NCBI GenBank assembly: GCA_024138025.1
Contig: JAMXBD010000207.1
Coordinates: 1,054,001 to 1,118,000 of the forward strand
DNA length: 64,000 bases
Origin: Combretum micranthum
Taxonomy: Eukaryota; Streptophyta; Magnoliopsida; Myrtales; Combretaceae
Direction of reading: 5' to 3'
Positions 13,445-26,117 of this stretch are shown piece by piece. The notes below the pieces were generated by a model that searched no databases, was not told where the DNA came from, and worked only from the letters and a program-made list of their open reading frames with translations. Made by a program: the position numbers and the translations under genes. The number at the start of each line of letters is the position of its first letter. Position 1 is the first letter of the stretch.

Positions 13445-15714
13445 ATGGATAAAAGTTGGATTTTTGAATCAATATCAAGTTCAACATACATCAAAGGAGT
13501 TGGAAATTTTCTGGATTTTGCATTTTCCTCCAATGCAGCCATAGGGAACGAAATTTTCTGTCTTTGTTCAAGATGCAATAACAATAACTAGTTAAAGAGA
13601 AATGATGTTTTAGAACATCTGATCTTGAAAGGTTTTGATACAATATATACAGATTAGATTTTTCATGGGGAAGATTTATCATCATCACAAAGTAATAGCA
13701 ATGAAATTGATAGAGATGAAAGAGATGGATTTGATGATATGCAAGGATTAATACATGATACTTTTGTTGCAAATGAACCTGATGATAGAGTTTCAGATGG
13801 GCCTGATACAAATACTATAAAGTTCTTTAATCTACTTAAAGAAGCCAATGAAGAATTATATCCTGGATGTGAGAAATTTTCAAAACTTTATTTTACTATT
13901 CGATTGTACCTTTTAAAATGTCTTCATGGAATGAGTAATGCATGTTTTGATGCTCTTATGAAAGAGTTACATGAAGCGTTTCCAAAAGCAAAGCTTCCTA
14001 AATCTTTTAACCATGCTAAGAACATGGTTAAAGACCTTGGACTTGATTATAAGAAAATACATGCATGTCCAAATGATTGCATGTTATATTGGAAGGAAGA
14101 TGAGAGTAGAGATTTTTGTTGAGTATGTGGTACATCTCGTTGGAAAGAAAGTTGTAATTTAAGTGCCAATGATGGTAACGATGCCTTAATTAAGAAAACT
14201 AGGATTCCAAGCAAGGTTCTAAGGCACTTTCCCTTGATCCCAAGATTGCAAAGATTGTTCTTGTCTTCAAAGAAAGCTAATTTTATAAGATGGCATAAGA
14301 ATGAGAGAATTAGTGACGGAAAGTTAAGAAACCCAGCTGATGGAGAGGCATGGAAAATTTTGACTTAACTGACCCTGAGTTTGCCTTAGATTCTCGTAAT
14401 GTGAGGCTTGCTTTAACATCTGATGGTTTTAATCCTTTTAGAATCATGAGTGTTTCTCATAGCACATGGCCTGTAGTGTTAATGACATATAATTTACCGC
14501 CATGGATGTGTATGAAATCTGAGTATTTTATGCTATCCTTACTTATACCTAGGCCCCACTCCCCCGGAAATAACATTGACATATATTTGCAACCATTAAT
14601 TGAAGAGCTGAAATTGTTATGGTCTTTTGGAGTTTTTACATATGATGCAATAAGTAATCAAATGTTTAAAATGCATGCTGCTCTACTATGGACAATCAGT
14701 GACTTTCCTGGCTATGCAATGTTATGTGGGTGGAGTACAAAAGGGAAATTCGCATGTCTCTCTTGTAATTATGAGACATGGTACCGATATCTACATTATA
14801 GTAGAAAAGGGTGTTACATGGGTCACTGTAGATTTTTGGATTTCAACCATCCATGGCATCGTGATAAAAGTTCCATTGATGGAACCATTGAAAATAGGGT
14901 TGCACCAGAGCCTCTCTCAGGATCAGCAGCACTTCACAATGTGCAAAATTTTCCAAATATCTTTGGGAAGAGACAAATTGTTATTAGACATGATGGATCG
15001 TAGAGGAAAAAGTCCATATTTTTTTAGTTACCTTATCAGCAGTACAACAAAATATGTCACAATCTTGATGTAATGCATATAGAGAAAAATATTTGTGATA
15101 ACATCTTATGTACATTGCTTGATGTTCCCAGAAAAACAAAAGATCATGCAAATGCTCGTTTAGATTTAATGGATATGGGTATAAGAAAGAAGTTACAACC
15201 AAAGGCTTGTGATAGCTCAAAAAAGACTATGTTTCCTAAAGCATGCTTTTCAATGACTAAGGAAGAGAAGGAAATCTTTTGTAAAGTTTTTAAAGAGGTG
15301 AAACTTCCCGATAGATCAGCATCAAACATCTCGAGATGTGTTAATCTCAAGGAAAAGAAAATTTTCGGGTATAAAAGTCATGATGCACATTTCATCATGC
15401 ATTATCTTCTTCAGGTTGTTGTTATAAGGACAGTTCCAAAACATGTAGCAATTTCTTTAATTAGGTTAGGGTCTTTCTTTAGATGCTAATGCAATAAGGT
15501 TATCAAATTAGAAGATGTTCATCGCTTGCAGTTTGAAATCTCCAAAACACTTTGCCAACTTGAGAGGATCTTCCCACCAAGCTTCTTTGATATAATGGTT
15601 CATTTACCAATCCATTTAGCAAAAGAAACTTTACTTGGTGGTCCAATACATTATCAGTGAATGTATCCAGTAGAGCGATATTTGTGTAAATTAAAATCAT
15701 CTATTCGAAATAGA
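13445..15714 (+). pseudogene. TNPD-like CACTA transposase, 5' part (broken)
   Basis: In intact relatives this is the catalytic CACTA transposase, which acts in the nucleus on element ends. I chose the ATG at 13445 because it gives MDKSWI followed by a Cys-rich N-terminal segment (CLCSRCNNN) like the Transpos_assoc domain of this family. The Transposase_21 domain follows: the block YKKIHACPNDCMLYWK near 14060 and, in another frame, long matches from 14350 to 15003 with GYAMLCGWSTKGKFACLSCN near 14720. The 15073-15489 frame holds MHIEKNICDNILCTLLD. DUF4218 begins near 15500 and includes YPVERYLCKLKS at 15664. Breaks: TAG at 13589 and 13655 (both where TGG is usual), TGA near 14120, a frameshift near 14350, stops near 15001 and 15488, and the family V insertion at 15715, which splits DUF4218. 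Confidence 0.9.
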
Positions 15715-17889
15715 TGAAATGATCTAAATTTAGTTTCTATTTAACTTTCATGTATATGTTTTATTTGTATTAATTATTGAACTATATGAGCATGTTGATT
15801 TATGAGAGTCATGTTTGGTAATATTAATATTGGAGTAGATGAGTTGGTAATAGTTTAAATGTGTCTAAGTTAGTATATCTTGAACATTACACATGTGTTA
15901 TTTTGCATGTGTAATGAAATTAATGTCATTGTTTTATATATATTAATGTGTGTATAGTATAATTAATATTTGTGTCTTTTATGTATTAATATGTTCGTGT
16001 TATGTTTAAATTTATAAAATCAACTTTTGAATTGTTTAAGAAATAGTTGACATAAATTTTACTCAATTAAGCCCATTTTTCGTGCCTAAATTGCACCTAA
16101 ATGAGCTCCAAATTAACCCAAATTCAACCCAAAGTCTATTATGCCTTAAAAGTCAAACTTAATATAATAATGAGTCCAAAATTTGCTTAATTAAGCCCTC
16201 TTTTGGCAGCCCTCTATTTCCATGCGAATTTCCATCTTCTTTCTTTCCTTTTCTCTTTTCCTTCACTCTAAGTTACAAGCCCTAAACTAAAGAATAACTC
16301 CAAGCTTATTGAATAAAAAATCTCTCTAAGCCAAGGCTTACTCATGTAAGTAATACAAGTATAGATTTTTTTTTTTTTTATTTTCTTTCTTATGGTATCT
16401 ATATGAAATCTTTGGTAGAATGAGTTTAATGTCTTTTGAGTTGTTTGGTTCATGCATTGATATAGGTTGGATTATGTTTTGTTATTGCGTGAATTTGGTT
16501 ATGTGTTGTAGTAGTTATATGAAGTGTTGGGAAGGAATAATGTTGAATTGAGTAGTTGAAGTTGATGATGAGTGGAATGGGATTTGAAGTGATTTAATGT
16601 GTTGATTTAATGTTCTAAGTTGCTAGGATTGATTAGTGTGGATAGGAAATAGTACATGAAGCTAAAAATGAACTTGAAGAAGGATTAAAAGTGTTATTGG
16701 TTAGGAATTTGCAAAGTGCAAAACAGGGGAAATAACATCTTTTCGAATAGGTTTGTTTTTGAACGTACGCCGACATCTAGCACTTCAATGCCGCCGGCGT
16801 AGAGGCGGTATTGGAAGTGAACAAAATCGATTTTTTTAAAGCCGCTTTGAACGCCGATGGATTTTGTGAGAAAACTTTGCTAGCGTTTATTTTTCAAAAG
16901 GTACTGAAATAGCCAAGAAATTCCTAATTTTATTTTATGAATGAATTTTTGAATTATGCATGATAAATATATGTTGATGGTTAATTTAAATTTTGATGAA
17001 CTATGTGATATGTGAATGTGTAGAATTATTTAAATATGTTAGAATTAGTTATTTGTTATTTTATAAAATATCAATATGTTTTAGGGTGAAATATACATGT
17101 TAGAAATAAATGGAATGTATGGATATGAAAGCCCCTAAGTAGCAGAAAATTTGAGTAAAAATAGAGCCAATAAAACCCCCTTTTTAATGCCTTAAAACAA
17201 AGCCATTTAATTAAGTAAAACAAGTTAAATTAATTAACCAAAGCTAAAGTCATTAAAGCCATTAATACTCCCTTTGCCACCTGCCCTTTTTAAAGCCAAT
17301 AAGATAAACACAAAAGTCACCTAACACTTCAAAATTCGGCCAAAAATTGCCTCACCAAAAACACTCTCCATATTTGCCCTAAACTCATTCCTCTCTTCAT
17401 CAAAAGAGCTCCCAAGGTGACCAATAAGTTGAAGTTTGATTTTCTACAATTCTCACCATCAAAAGCTTGATCTAGAGTCCTTAAACCGAGCATAGAAGTC
17501 CAAGTGGTAAGTGTGTTCTCTATTTTTCATTTTCATGCTTGTATGTGTTCTTGATGATATTTTGTTTATGAATTCGTGATCCATGTTGTATGGATATTAT
17601 ATGAAGTGTAATAGGACTAGATTGGTTAGTTTTGCTTGTTTGAAAGTGAGTTTGAAGTGTTGATGAGGGTTGAATGGTTGGATGATGGTATAGAGTGTGA
17701 ATTTGGAGATTTTGGTTGTTGAATTGTTGGATGATGATTAGAATAGGGTTATAGATGTTTTGAGATGATGATTGATTGATAGAAGTGATAAATGAACTTA
17801 TAATAAGCTTGGAAAGATTTGGAATGAGTTGAAGAAGTGTAAAAGCATGTTTTTGAAAAAGGAAAAACAGGGAAAAACTTTGGAAAATT

Positions 17890-18065
17890 TCCGCTGCTGT
17901 CAACGCCTGCAAATTTGCCGGTGTACTTTGCCGTGTAGGATTTACGCCGCCGGCTTTGAAGTTTATGCTGCCGGTGTTGAAATGACTTTTCATGACCAGA
18001 ATCGTGGTTCCTTAACGCTGGCAAATTTTGCATTCAACGCCGCGGCGTTGGAACCGGCGTAGACC
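17890..18065. repeat. GC-rich inverted-repeat block in the family IV LTR
   Basis: A GC-rich patch in AT-rich surroundings with repeated GCCGGTGT, ACGCCGCCGGC and ACGCCGCGGCGTT words, several self-complementary. Equivalent patches in family V lie at about 16765-16870 and 19801-19925, one block split by the family IV insertion. A frame at 17829-18062 crosses it but has no recognisable product. Confidence 0.6.
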
Positions 18066-19136
18066 CCTGCAGCTCAAACATGTTTTCGTATATCAGCCGT
18101 AACTTTTTCATCCATCTCCATTGAGATGATTCAAGTTGCGTTGGAAAGATAAGAAAGAGATCTACAACTTTCATGTTTTAAATTTTTACAAATTCGAAAC
18201 GTATCAGTGCTTAAATTTTACATCTTTCCAACTGATACATTTTCTAAATAAAGTTAAAAACTTGTTTTTGATTGATTTATAGGTATTTGCTTTACCAAAT
18301 GGATATATTTGATCTAAAATGAGATAGATATATGATAATTGATGTATTATGATGATTAAATGATATAATTTAACATGATTTAAATATATTTATAGATTTA
18401 ACAAATTAATGAATTTTCATGAGAGTTAAGCTAAAACTAGTTATGTTATATATATGATTTCCTTTACTTATTTTAAAAATCTTGTGATGATTTATTTGAA
18501 TTTCTTTGGATGATAATGTATGAGATTGGTTGATATTGAGCTTGAACTAAGTGTAAAATTGTAATAATTCTGTTGAACAGTATTTGATTCTCGCTGGCCA
18601 TCCCTATTAACTCCCGAGCTAATACAGGTACGCAGTAACCTGCTTGTCTCTGTTAGGATAGGCATTTATAAAACTTAAATATATAATAAGAAAACTTAAA
18701 ATGTGATTGTTGCTTGTGTTTTATGCCGTTAAAATCCAATTCCTACGCCAGGTCATGTATGAACCTAACGGCGACCCCTCATAGTTTGATGAGTTTGGGA
18801 TGGAAGTTGGTATCCGGTTCGGGGAGCGGCACCTTGCTCGTTTGAGCACGGTAGATCTAGGCGCTTAGGCCACTCCTGTCATTTGAGATGACTTTCATTA
18901 AGTGGTACGGCGGGTAGTCGACGGGGGGTATAGATCGGTGAAAATTTATTTAAACTTGGTAGGAATAGTATTAGTTTAGTTCAAACGTTTATGAGAACGG
19001 GTGAACTATATTTTATGATATGGACTGAGTATAAATAGAGCTAAGTAACGGCTATTAACCCTGGAGGAAGCTACTTTTCTCTTTGACTTAACGATATCTA
19101 GGACGGTATGAGTACCCGAACTACTTATATCAACCC

Positions 19137-19161
19137 CCTGAGCGTCCGAGTGTTACTCAGG
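19137..19161 (+). repeat. Stem-loop CCTGAG...CTCAGG (family IV)
   Basis: Perfect 6-bp arms with a 13-nt loop. The family V LTR has the same arms at 20703-20726 with a 12-nt, different loop. Conserved arms with a variable loop suggest selection on structure; the role is unknown. Confidence 0.5.
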
Positions 19162-19342
19162 TCCCCTCGCGATCCCTGTTGTCCGGAGTTTGAATACTCC
19201 CGTGTTGATTGATTAATTAAAGATTAAAGAATAATTGAATGGATGTTGCATATTGCATTTAGACTAAGCTTGTGTGCTTCATCTCGCTTTTGTATTCGTT
19301 GCTGTGTACTGGGCCTCTGGCTCATTCTTTTAACAATTTCAG

Positions 19343-19422
19343 GTGATGACCTGGACGAGTCCTATGCGAGCATGGGTTATGGCTCCGATTTTGAGGACTT
19401 CTTGGAGGAATATGAGGACTAG
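19343..19422 (+). other. Terminal acidic exon (family IV LTR)
   Basis: A polypyrimidine tract and TTTCAG precede GTGATGACCTGG. The frame, with split Gly codon, reads DDLDESYASMGYGSDFEDF and six more residues to a TAG at 19420. It is similar in charge and in the MGYGSDFEDF/LGYKSDFEKF block to the family V exon. A candidate upstream exon at 18581-18627 (donor GTACGC) has an in-frame TGA, so the coding chain looks broken here. Confidence 0.45.
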
Positions 19423-20181
19423 AGTTTGACCAGGACTGGACGGAACCATTCTTTTTGTAATAGACTAGATAGTTAGTTAGAATGGATGTTTGTAAAGCTT
19501 TGTTAAGCTTTATATTTTGTTATTTTGTTTAAGGCTTGTAAGAAGCCTGTGGATGTAATATATGTATGTATATATCTAGCTTGATCTGCCTTTGTTTGAA
19601 GTTGTGTATATATATGTTAATATGTTTTGAAAAGCTACTAAGTAATTATTTCTCAAAATGATTTATTCCTTAAGATTAGGTGAACAATTCATCAAACAAT
19701 CCTTTTAAGACAACCTTGCATATAATTCTGCAGATTATATGCGGTTGGGGAACTGCTATTGCTTATTTCAACTAGGGGTAATAGCGGGTCCTTACAGGTA
19801 CGCCTGCCATTAGGGCTTCAACGCTGCCGGCATATGGGCAGTGTTAGATGTGAACATAATCAAAATATTTAATGCTAGGTGAAACGCTGTCAGTGTATAT
19901 TTCCCATGCTGCCGGCGTTCATTCAAATTTTGTCTGCGTAAGAAAGCCGCATATCCCTTGAGTTTTTCAAATTCAAACTTTTTCAATCTTCAATCCTTAC
20001 TTCATATATGATCTCCTAATGAATATATGAGCAAGATAAGCATGTTTTATGCATAAATTAGATATTAAAAATATATGCAAAGCTTATTGAATCTCCTTGT
20101 ATAATTAATCTATGATTGTGATATCTATATATATGTGAATTCTACATTCAATTATTGATTGTTTTGATATTCTTATTTCAG

Positions 20182-20241
20182 TTAAAGGTTCTTCGGTTAG
20201 TTCCTCTTCGAGTGAATATAGTGATATACTATTGGGTTCAG
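20182..20241 (+). other. Predicted internal exon (family V LTR)
   Basis: 60 bp between acceptor CTTATTTCAG and donor GTACGTAAT. One frame is open throughout and is Ser-rich, then EYSDILLGS. It stays open across the junction to the exon starting at 20913, because both phase the Gly codon as G plus GT. That phase agreement is the main evidence for a spliced coding unit. Confidence 0.45.
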
Positions 20242-20912
20242 GTACGTAATAGCTTGTTTGTTGTTTACTAGGACTAGGCATTCCTAATTTGATTTAACTC
20301 AATTCGGCTTAATGTTTTGATGAACTGGATGTCCATTACGCTGTTTAATTTGGTCCGAGGAGCAGCAAACCTGTTATGATGCAATGACATGTTAGTTAGG
20401 TGCTTAACCTAAGTCATGATGCAATGACTTTACCATGATGCAATGGTATGCTATGATGTAATAGCGATTCATTTTGGTTAAGTGGGTAGCCGATAGGGGG
20501 AATAGTATCCGAGTAACGTTTACTTAAACTTAGGGGAAATACCATGGTTTAGTTCAAAGTTTATGGGAACTTGTGAACTAGGCTCATGTTGTGGACTGAG
20601 TTTAAGTAGAGTCGGGCAATGACTTTTAAACCCTAAATGAAGCTATTTTCTTTATGGAATAGATATAGGAGATATAAGTATTTGGACTGCTTATATTAAC
20701 CCCCTGAGCAGCTGCTGTTACTCAGGACCCCTAAATTCTCAAAGCATGATCCCGGGATTTGAATACCCTCCTGTTGTTTTGTAAAGGAAAACTTAATAAG
20801 ATAATCACTTGTCTATTGATGCATTCCATTCGATTTAAGTTTGGCTTGATAACTTGTTTTTGTATTTTATTATTGTGTTCTAGGCCTTTGGCTCACTTTT
20901 GCCGCTTTGCAG

Positions 20913-20989
20913 GTAATGGAGATGAATTATATGATGATTTGGGTTACAAGTCAGACTTTGAGAAATTCATGGATGAGTGGGGCGAATAG
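20913..20989 (+). other. Terminal acidic exon (family V LTR)
   Basis: Follows the acceptor CCGCTTTGCAG. Reads NGDELYDDLGYKSDFEKF then MDEWGE and stop at 20987. It is homologous to the family IV exon at 19343 by the GY-x-SDFE block, with many synonymous changes. It lies about 375 bp from the LTR 3' end in both families. Confidence 0.5.
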
Positions 20990-21364
20990 GACTCGAACAC
21001 CCTGGATTTTTGGAGAAGCTTTTGTTAAAGCAAAAGTTTTTGTATAGAAGGCTTGATAGAATAACCTAAGATGTAAAGACCTTAAGATCTCTTAGGGTTA
21101 CTTTTTGTATTAAGAAAACTTGTAATTTTTGTAGTGTCTTATATTGACACTAAACTTTGTACATATGATGTATATATATGTATAGATTACTTTTATTGGC
21201 AATCTTGTTTTGTTAAAAGTTGTTTATAAAGTTTTAGTAGATTTAATCAATCGATTTTAATAAACTGTTAGTTTAGGACAAACTTACATATAATATGAAA
21301 ATGTTATATGTGGTTGGAGACTCGGTACTCTAAATATCGGGATTTAGTGGGTCGGGTCTTTACA

Positions 21365-22564
21365 ATAGAAGTCACCCAGAGGGATCGATTGCTGAAGGAT
21401 ACCTAGCAGAAGAGTGTTTAACATTTTGCTCAAGATACTTGCATGATAGTTGCACTACTAGGTTTAATAAGGTTTTAAGGAATCAACCATCTACAAGTGC
21501 ACCAGCAGATGAAAAGCATCCGATATTTCCTTTGGTGGGTAATCCAATATGGGGAAAGAAAAATAAGAAAGGGAAGATAATTGAATTAGAAGAGATATCT
21601 TTGGATCAAGCTCATCGTTACATCCTATTCAATTGTGATGGAGTTTAAAATTTCATCAAGTGAGTCAATATATTTTTAATAATAAGTTTTTTGTTTGCAT
21701 TTTATTTAATGTCTAATAATTTTGCATTGTTTTAAAATATTTCAATGTAGTGAGCACTAGAATATAGTTTCCAATGTATGTGGAAGAAGAAAGCACAAAT
21801 GGAAAAATGCACAATCTCATATGAATGATTTTGCTAATTGGTTTAAGACTCGTGTTGAGAATGATGATGATATTCCTGATTATATTAGAGAATTGGCAAG
21901 AGGCCCAAGCAATATTGCACGTACATTTTATGGCTATATTATCAATGGATTTATGTTTCACACTAGAAAACGTGATGTGAATTGTAAAACACAGAATAGT
22001 GGAGTTAGTTTGTCTGCTTTAACAACAAGTTACGCAAGTTCAAAGGATCAAAATCCAATTGTTGCCAATGTGACTTACTATGGTGCAATTGATCAAATTA
22101 TACAATTGGATTATTATGGAAGTTTTAAGATCATCTTATTTAAATGTGCTTGGTTCAAAGCAGAACAAGATGATTTTGGATTAACACGAGTTAACTTTAA
22201 CAGATTGATTTACCAAGATGATTCTTTTGTTATGGCTTCTCAAGTGCAACAAGTATTTTATGTGAAAGATCCTTTAGATATTGACTGGCACTTTGTTTTG
22301 ATGGTCCCCAAAAATTTATCTTTTAATAGTGAAGATTCTACTTCAATAGATAATTTTGAAGATTCAAGCAATATCAAGTTGGAACAAATATTGGAATTTG
22401 CAGATGATTTTGATTTATCTCGAGAAGGGGTTGAAGATACAAATATTGATAAGCCTCTGGATGAACTATGTGCTCACACTAATACAAATGAGGAAGAAAA
22501 TAACAATGAAGATGAGGAAGAACATGAAGCAACAGAAGAAGAAGATATTATGATAATGATTTAG
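21365..22564 (+). pseudogene. TNPD-like CACTA transposase, 3' part: DUF4218 end and DUF4216
   Basis: Begins at the retained target duplication. 21365-21646 completes DUF4218 (HPEGSIAEGYLAEECLTFCS, a strongly conserved block in this family) and runs to a stop at about 21646. A short gap with probable intron sequence follows. From about 21760 the frame leads through HKWKNAQSHMNDFANWFK into DUF4216, with an uninterrupted 247-codon stretch at 21821-22564. The C-terminal 60 residues are very acidic (runs of Glu, Asp and Asn), as is common at the tail of these transposases. This is the best preserved CACTA coding in the window. Separation from the first part is due only to the family V insertion. 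Confidence 0.88.
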
Positions 22565-25500
22565 ATTTTATGGACTAGTGTAATTTAATTTTTTTCCCTA
22601 TTTATTGATATAGCTTTTAACATCTAATATAATAATATATTACTGCACAAGTTATATATTTTTTATATTTTACCTTTTTCAAATATTACATCTCTTTAAT
22701 CATGAGAATATATAACATCAGTCTCTTCCGTACTTATAGGTAGTAGTATTCCTATTAGGATACTAAAATTCATTTTTTTTTTTCTTTTTTTTTTTTTTGT
22801 CAGAGAATGTAACTGCACCTTATTTGCATAAATTAATATCAATAAGACTCGAAAAAGAAAATGTCAGTAAAACACGTGTTCATCCCTAGTCCAGGTCAAT
22901 TTTAAATATTTTATATGTTTGTGTATTCATTTGTTGTTAACCTTTTTTATTTATTAAAAAATTAGTTGTAGGTATAGCATTTCATCTCTTTAAAAATGCT
23001 TTTTTTTTATTTTATTATTTTATGCTTGCAAATTTCAAGTTTTCTTTTTCTTTTTTTTTTAGTTTTCTTTAAAATAGAAGTATTTTTTTTTTCTTGAGAA
23101 GTATTTTTGTTTAGGGATATTTATTTGAATGATGTTTGTTTTTCCACATTGATCTCCTTAAAAATGTTTTTCTATTTTATGCATGCAAATTCCAAGTGGT
23201 CTTTTTTTTTTTTTTTTAATTCAATAGAAGTATTTTTGTTTAGTGATATTAATTTGAATGATGTTTGTTTCTCTAAATATTAGAAATATTTAAAGTTCAT
23301 CAGGATAAAATTATGTTATTTGTCAATTAATTTCTTTAATTATGAGTATCTTTTATGGAACTCGTAATTTTTATAGATATCACAAGATTTATTCCATATA
23401 ACTTTCGAAATATCCATATAAATTTACAGTCTATCATTAGAATATCCATAATTTAGCATGTGGAAAATATATATATTCATTATCTACTTATATATTTTGA
23501 GAAAATAAGTATAAATTATATTAATTATTTTATTATATTGTATTTTAATATTTTATAAAAACCTATCTATCACTTTGGTAAAAGTGAGTTTATAATATAC
23601 GCAACTTTCAAATTGATGTGTAGCACTTCTATTGATTTTTTCCCTTTTTACCATGGGTATAATAAATGTTGTATTAAATGATATTAATAAACATTTTTGT
23701 AATATTCATCTACCATATGAAAGAACAAAAAAACTTTTTTGATTTCTTATATCCTTTTAATATGAACTTAATTTTTAAAGGTAGGTAAAATTAATTAATG
23801 TCTCTTATGTAACTAGAAAATTACATCATCCCACTATTTACATTTAAGATAAGGAAAATTTGTCAATTTAGAAAAATTTCTATAAATCTCACTAATAAAA
23901 ATGGTAGAAATATTTTGTACATAACTTTTTATAGCTTTTCATATAAGCCTTCATTTGTAATTATATTCCAATGTCGTATCAAGAGATCAATTTTGGGTTT
24001 TATGGTTTCATTGATTTGCAATTAAGTTTTTATAAATTTTGGTTTGTCATATTTTCACACACATAATTGTGATTTTTTTATATCTTCTCATTCTAACTTT
24101 AGTCAAATAACAAAAGCAAATATATAAAATATTTTTATTAAATTAATACATAAGGATCATATTAAAATATTTATCTAATGGCATACAGGTTATGACTACA
24201 TTTTAAGATAGTAGTCACTAGTAAAAAAGAGGTAAAATATTTTTTTTCTTTTTATTTATTCATTTTATTGTTATAACAATTAATGCAGGAAAGTTAAAAA
24301 AAAAAAAACAAGAGTAGCTAATTTATTACCTGTGCTGAAAAGGGAAATAGTGCATCAATTGCCGCGCATGCGCCATTATTGTGATAAGTTGAATCCAATC
24401 CATGATGAACCTGAAAATAGGGATACATACACATCCACTCTCATTCTTTTCAGCTTTCAACGTTATATGGGAATCAATTATTATCATCTTTGTGCATTCC
24501 ATATTTGTAAGTTACTTTCCTCCCTTTCATTATTTTAACATGAACTATCCATATCTTATTCATCTTATCTATTATTTGCAGATTCATCAAATCCTGCTCA
24601 CAAAAAGTTATTTTGCTTAATAAGGCATTCTTCTCACTTTATCACAAATTATTTGATTATGTTCTATGATTAGTTTCATTTCTTTTATTTAAATTTGGAA
24701 AACTGAATAATATTATCTACATGTCGTACGTTTCCACATAAGAATGAACTTTTCGTTGTTTATACTAATTGGATCTCCCCCAATCATCGCCGTTGATCAA
24801 TTTTGTCTATTTTATATGTGGATGGTAGTATATATGTTATAGGCTTGAGTACTAATAGCACGCATTAATGAAAGATGTATCGACTTTTAATGGAAAAAAG
24901 ATATATCTACCATGTATGGGAAATTAGCATGTCTTAAAAAAGCATCAATCGTTAGTATGAGATGCAAATTTAATTAACTTGTACATTATTTTTTTAAATG
25001 CTAAATTATTATTATTTCCTTTTTAGCCATTATAGCAAGTTCTTATTGATAATTAACCACAGTGTTTTCATATTAAATTAAAAAGTACAAGTATTATATA
25101 TATAACTTGGTATGTTACATGGTGAAAGCTCATTTCTTGGAGAAAAATGATTTATAATACATACAAGAAATTAAAACAAACAAAATTAGTATGACGCAAT
25201 GCATGTTTTATTCGTGTGTATATATACCTAAATTTTCATCATTTCATACATGGATAAAACTATCTGTACCAGAAAATTTCCCTCGATCATATGCTAATAC
25301 CAAATAATTACATAAAATGTTTAGATATATCCTTTAAGAAAAATGAATTAAATTTTATCAATTTTTTATTACTTTCATTTACTTTTTAGCATGGCATCAT
25401 TTAAAATTTTAATAAAGATATGAGTTATTTCTTAATCTTTATGGTGGCATAGGAGAATTTAAGTAGAAAATTAATCTTTATGCTAATACTTATAAATACC

Positions 25501-25920
25501 TTTATGCATTTACAAAGTATGACAAGGTACGTTGTATTTTTTATCTAACAATTACATAAGAAAAAGATCCATTTATTGTAAGCTTTTTATGTTTATAGGT
25601 TTTGGTAAAAAAAAAAATAATTGTGAGATGCCTCAATAATATATATTTTCATAAATTAAGTAATGCAGATATTGAAAAATGTTGTTATTAAATATCTACA
25701 TTAGTTTGGCTTGATCAATATTAGGTCTAGTTTAACTCTTTTACTAATGTTACTTTTGTTTTGATACAATATTTGCATAAATTTCAAATTATGTGATTTC
25801 AAAGTGAATATTGCAGCATATGGAATTTGTTTACATGAAGGATATAAGAAAATTAATCAACACTTTATGGTCTCTTATTTCATATACAATGTGCTTGATT
25901 TTATTTTTTATTTTTTTTAA
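22565..25920. other. CACTA interval between the TNPD and TNPA genes
   Basis: AT-rich with long T runs (22770-22800, 23040-23070, 23200-23220). An imperfect tandem duplication covers about 22984-23142 and 23152-23275. A short coding-like patch at 24332-24440 (HQLPRMRHYCDKLNPIHDEP) has better codon complexity than its surroundings and could be an exon of TNPA or a third CACTA gene; I cannot place it in a family. Otherwise nothing recognised. Confidence 0.5.
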
Positions 25921-26117
25921 AGATGAAGGAAACCCTATTGCTTGCAAATGCTAAGAAGGCACAAAGGAAAGTAAAAGATTTACAAGTAAGGGACAAGAAT
26001 GATAAGATTGCTAGAACCATGGTTCGAAAGATACATAGAAGTTCCTTAGAGAAGACAAGTCCATTGAAATCAACCTATTAAATTTACAAGGCACTAACCT
26101 CTCATAACAAGAGGCTA
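25921..26117 (+). pseudogene. TNPA-like gene, upstream fragment cut by element A
   Basis: An open stretch starting MKETLLLANAKKAQRKVKDL at 25923 is Lys/Arg-rich and lies just before the element A insertion at 26118. The last five bases (GGCTA) are the target duplication, repeated at 40613. Position and charge suggest the N-terminal part of the TNPA-like protein whose main domain resumes after element A. Exon limits are uncertain, and a stop near 26080 is in frame. Confidence 0.5.

Larger units (their letters stand above)
16905..19796 (+). mobile_element. Family IV solo LTR
   Basis: 2,892 bp from TGAAATAGCC to GGGTCCTTACA, with target duplication GGTAC at 16900-16904 and 19797-19801. It shares with the surrounding family V LTR a pyrimidine-rich leader (17270-17510), a donor (GTAAGTGTG near 17513), GC-rich GCCGCCGGC words, a CCTGAG/CTCAGG stem and a terminal acidic exon, so the two are relatives. 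It is a solo LTR with no internal coding. Confidence 0.88.
15715..21364 (+). mobile_element. Family V solo LTR, interrupted by a family IV solo LTR
   Basis: Starts TGAAATGATC and ends GGGTCTTTACA, with target duplication ATAGA at 15710-15714 and 21365-21369. After removing the nested copy it is about 2.75 kb with no retroelement coding, so it is a solo LTR. Removing it rejoins the transposase DUF4218 coding in frame, which confirms the boundaries. Plus orientation is inferred from the gene-like order inside: pyrimidine-rich leader (16200-16320), donor-like GTAAGTAAT near 16346, exons at 20182 and 20913. It is related to family IV in layout and motifs. Confidence 0.88.
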
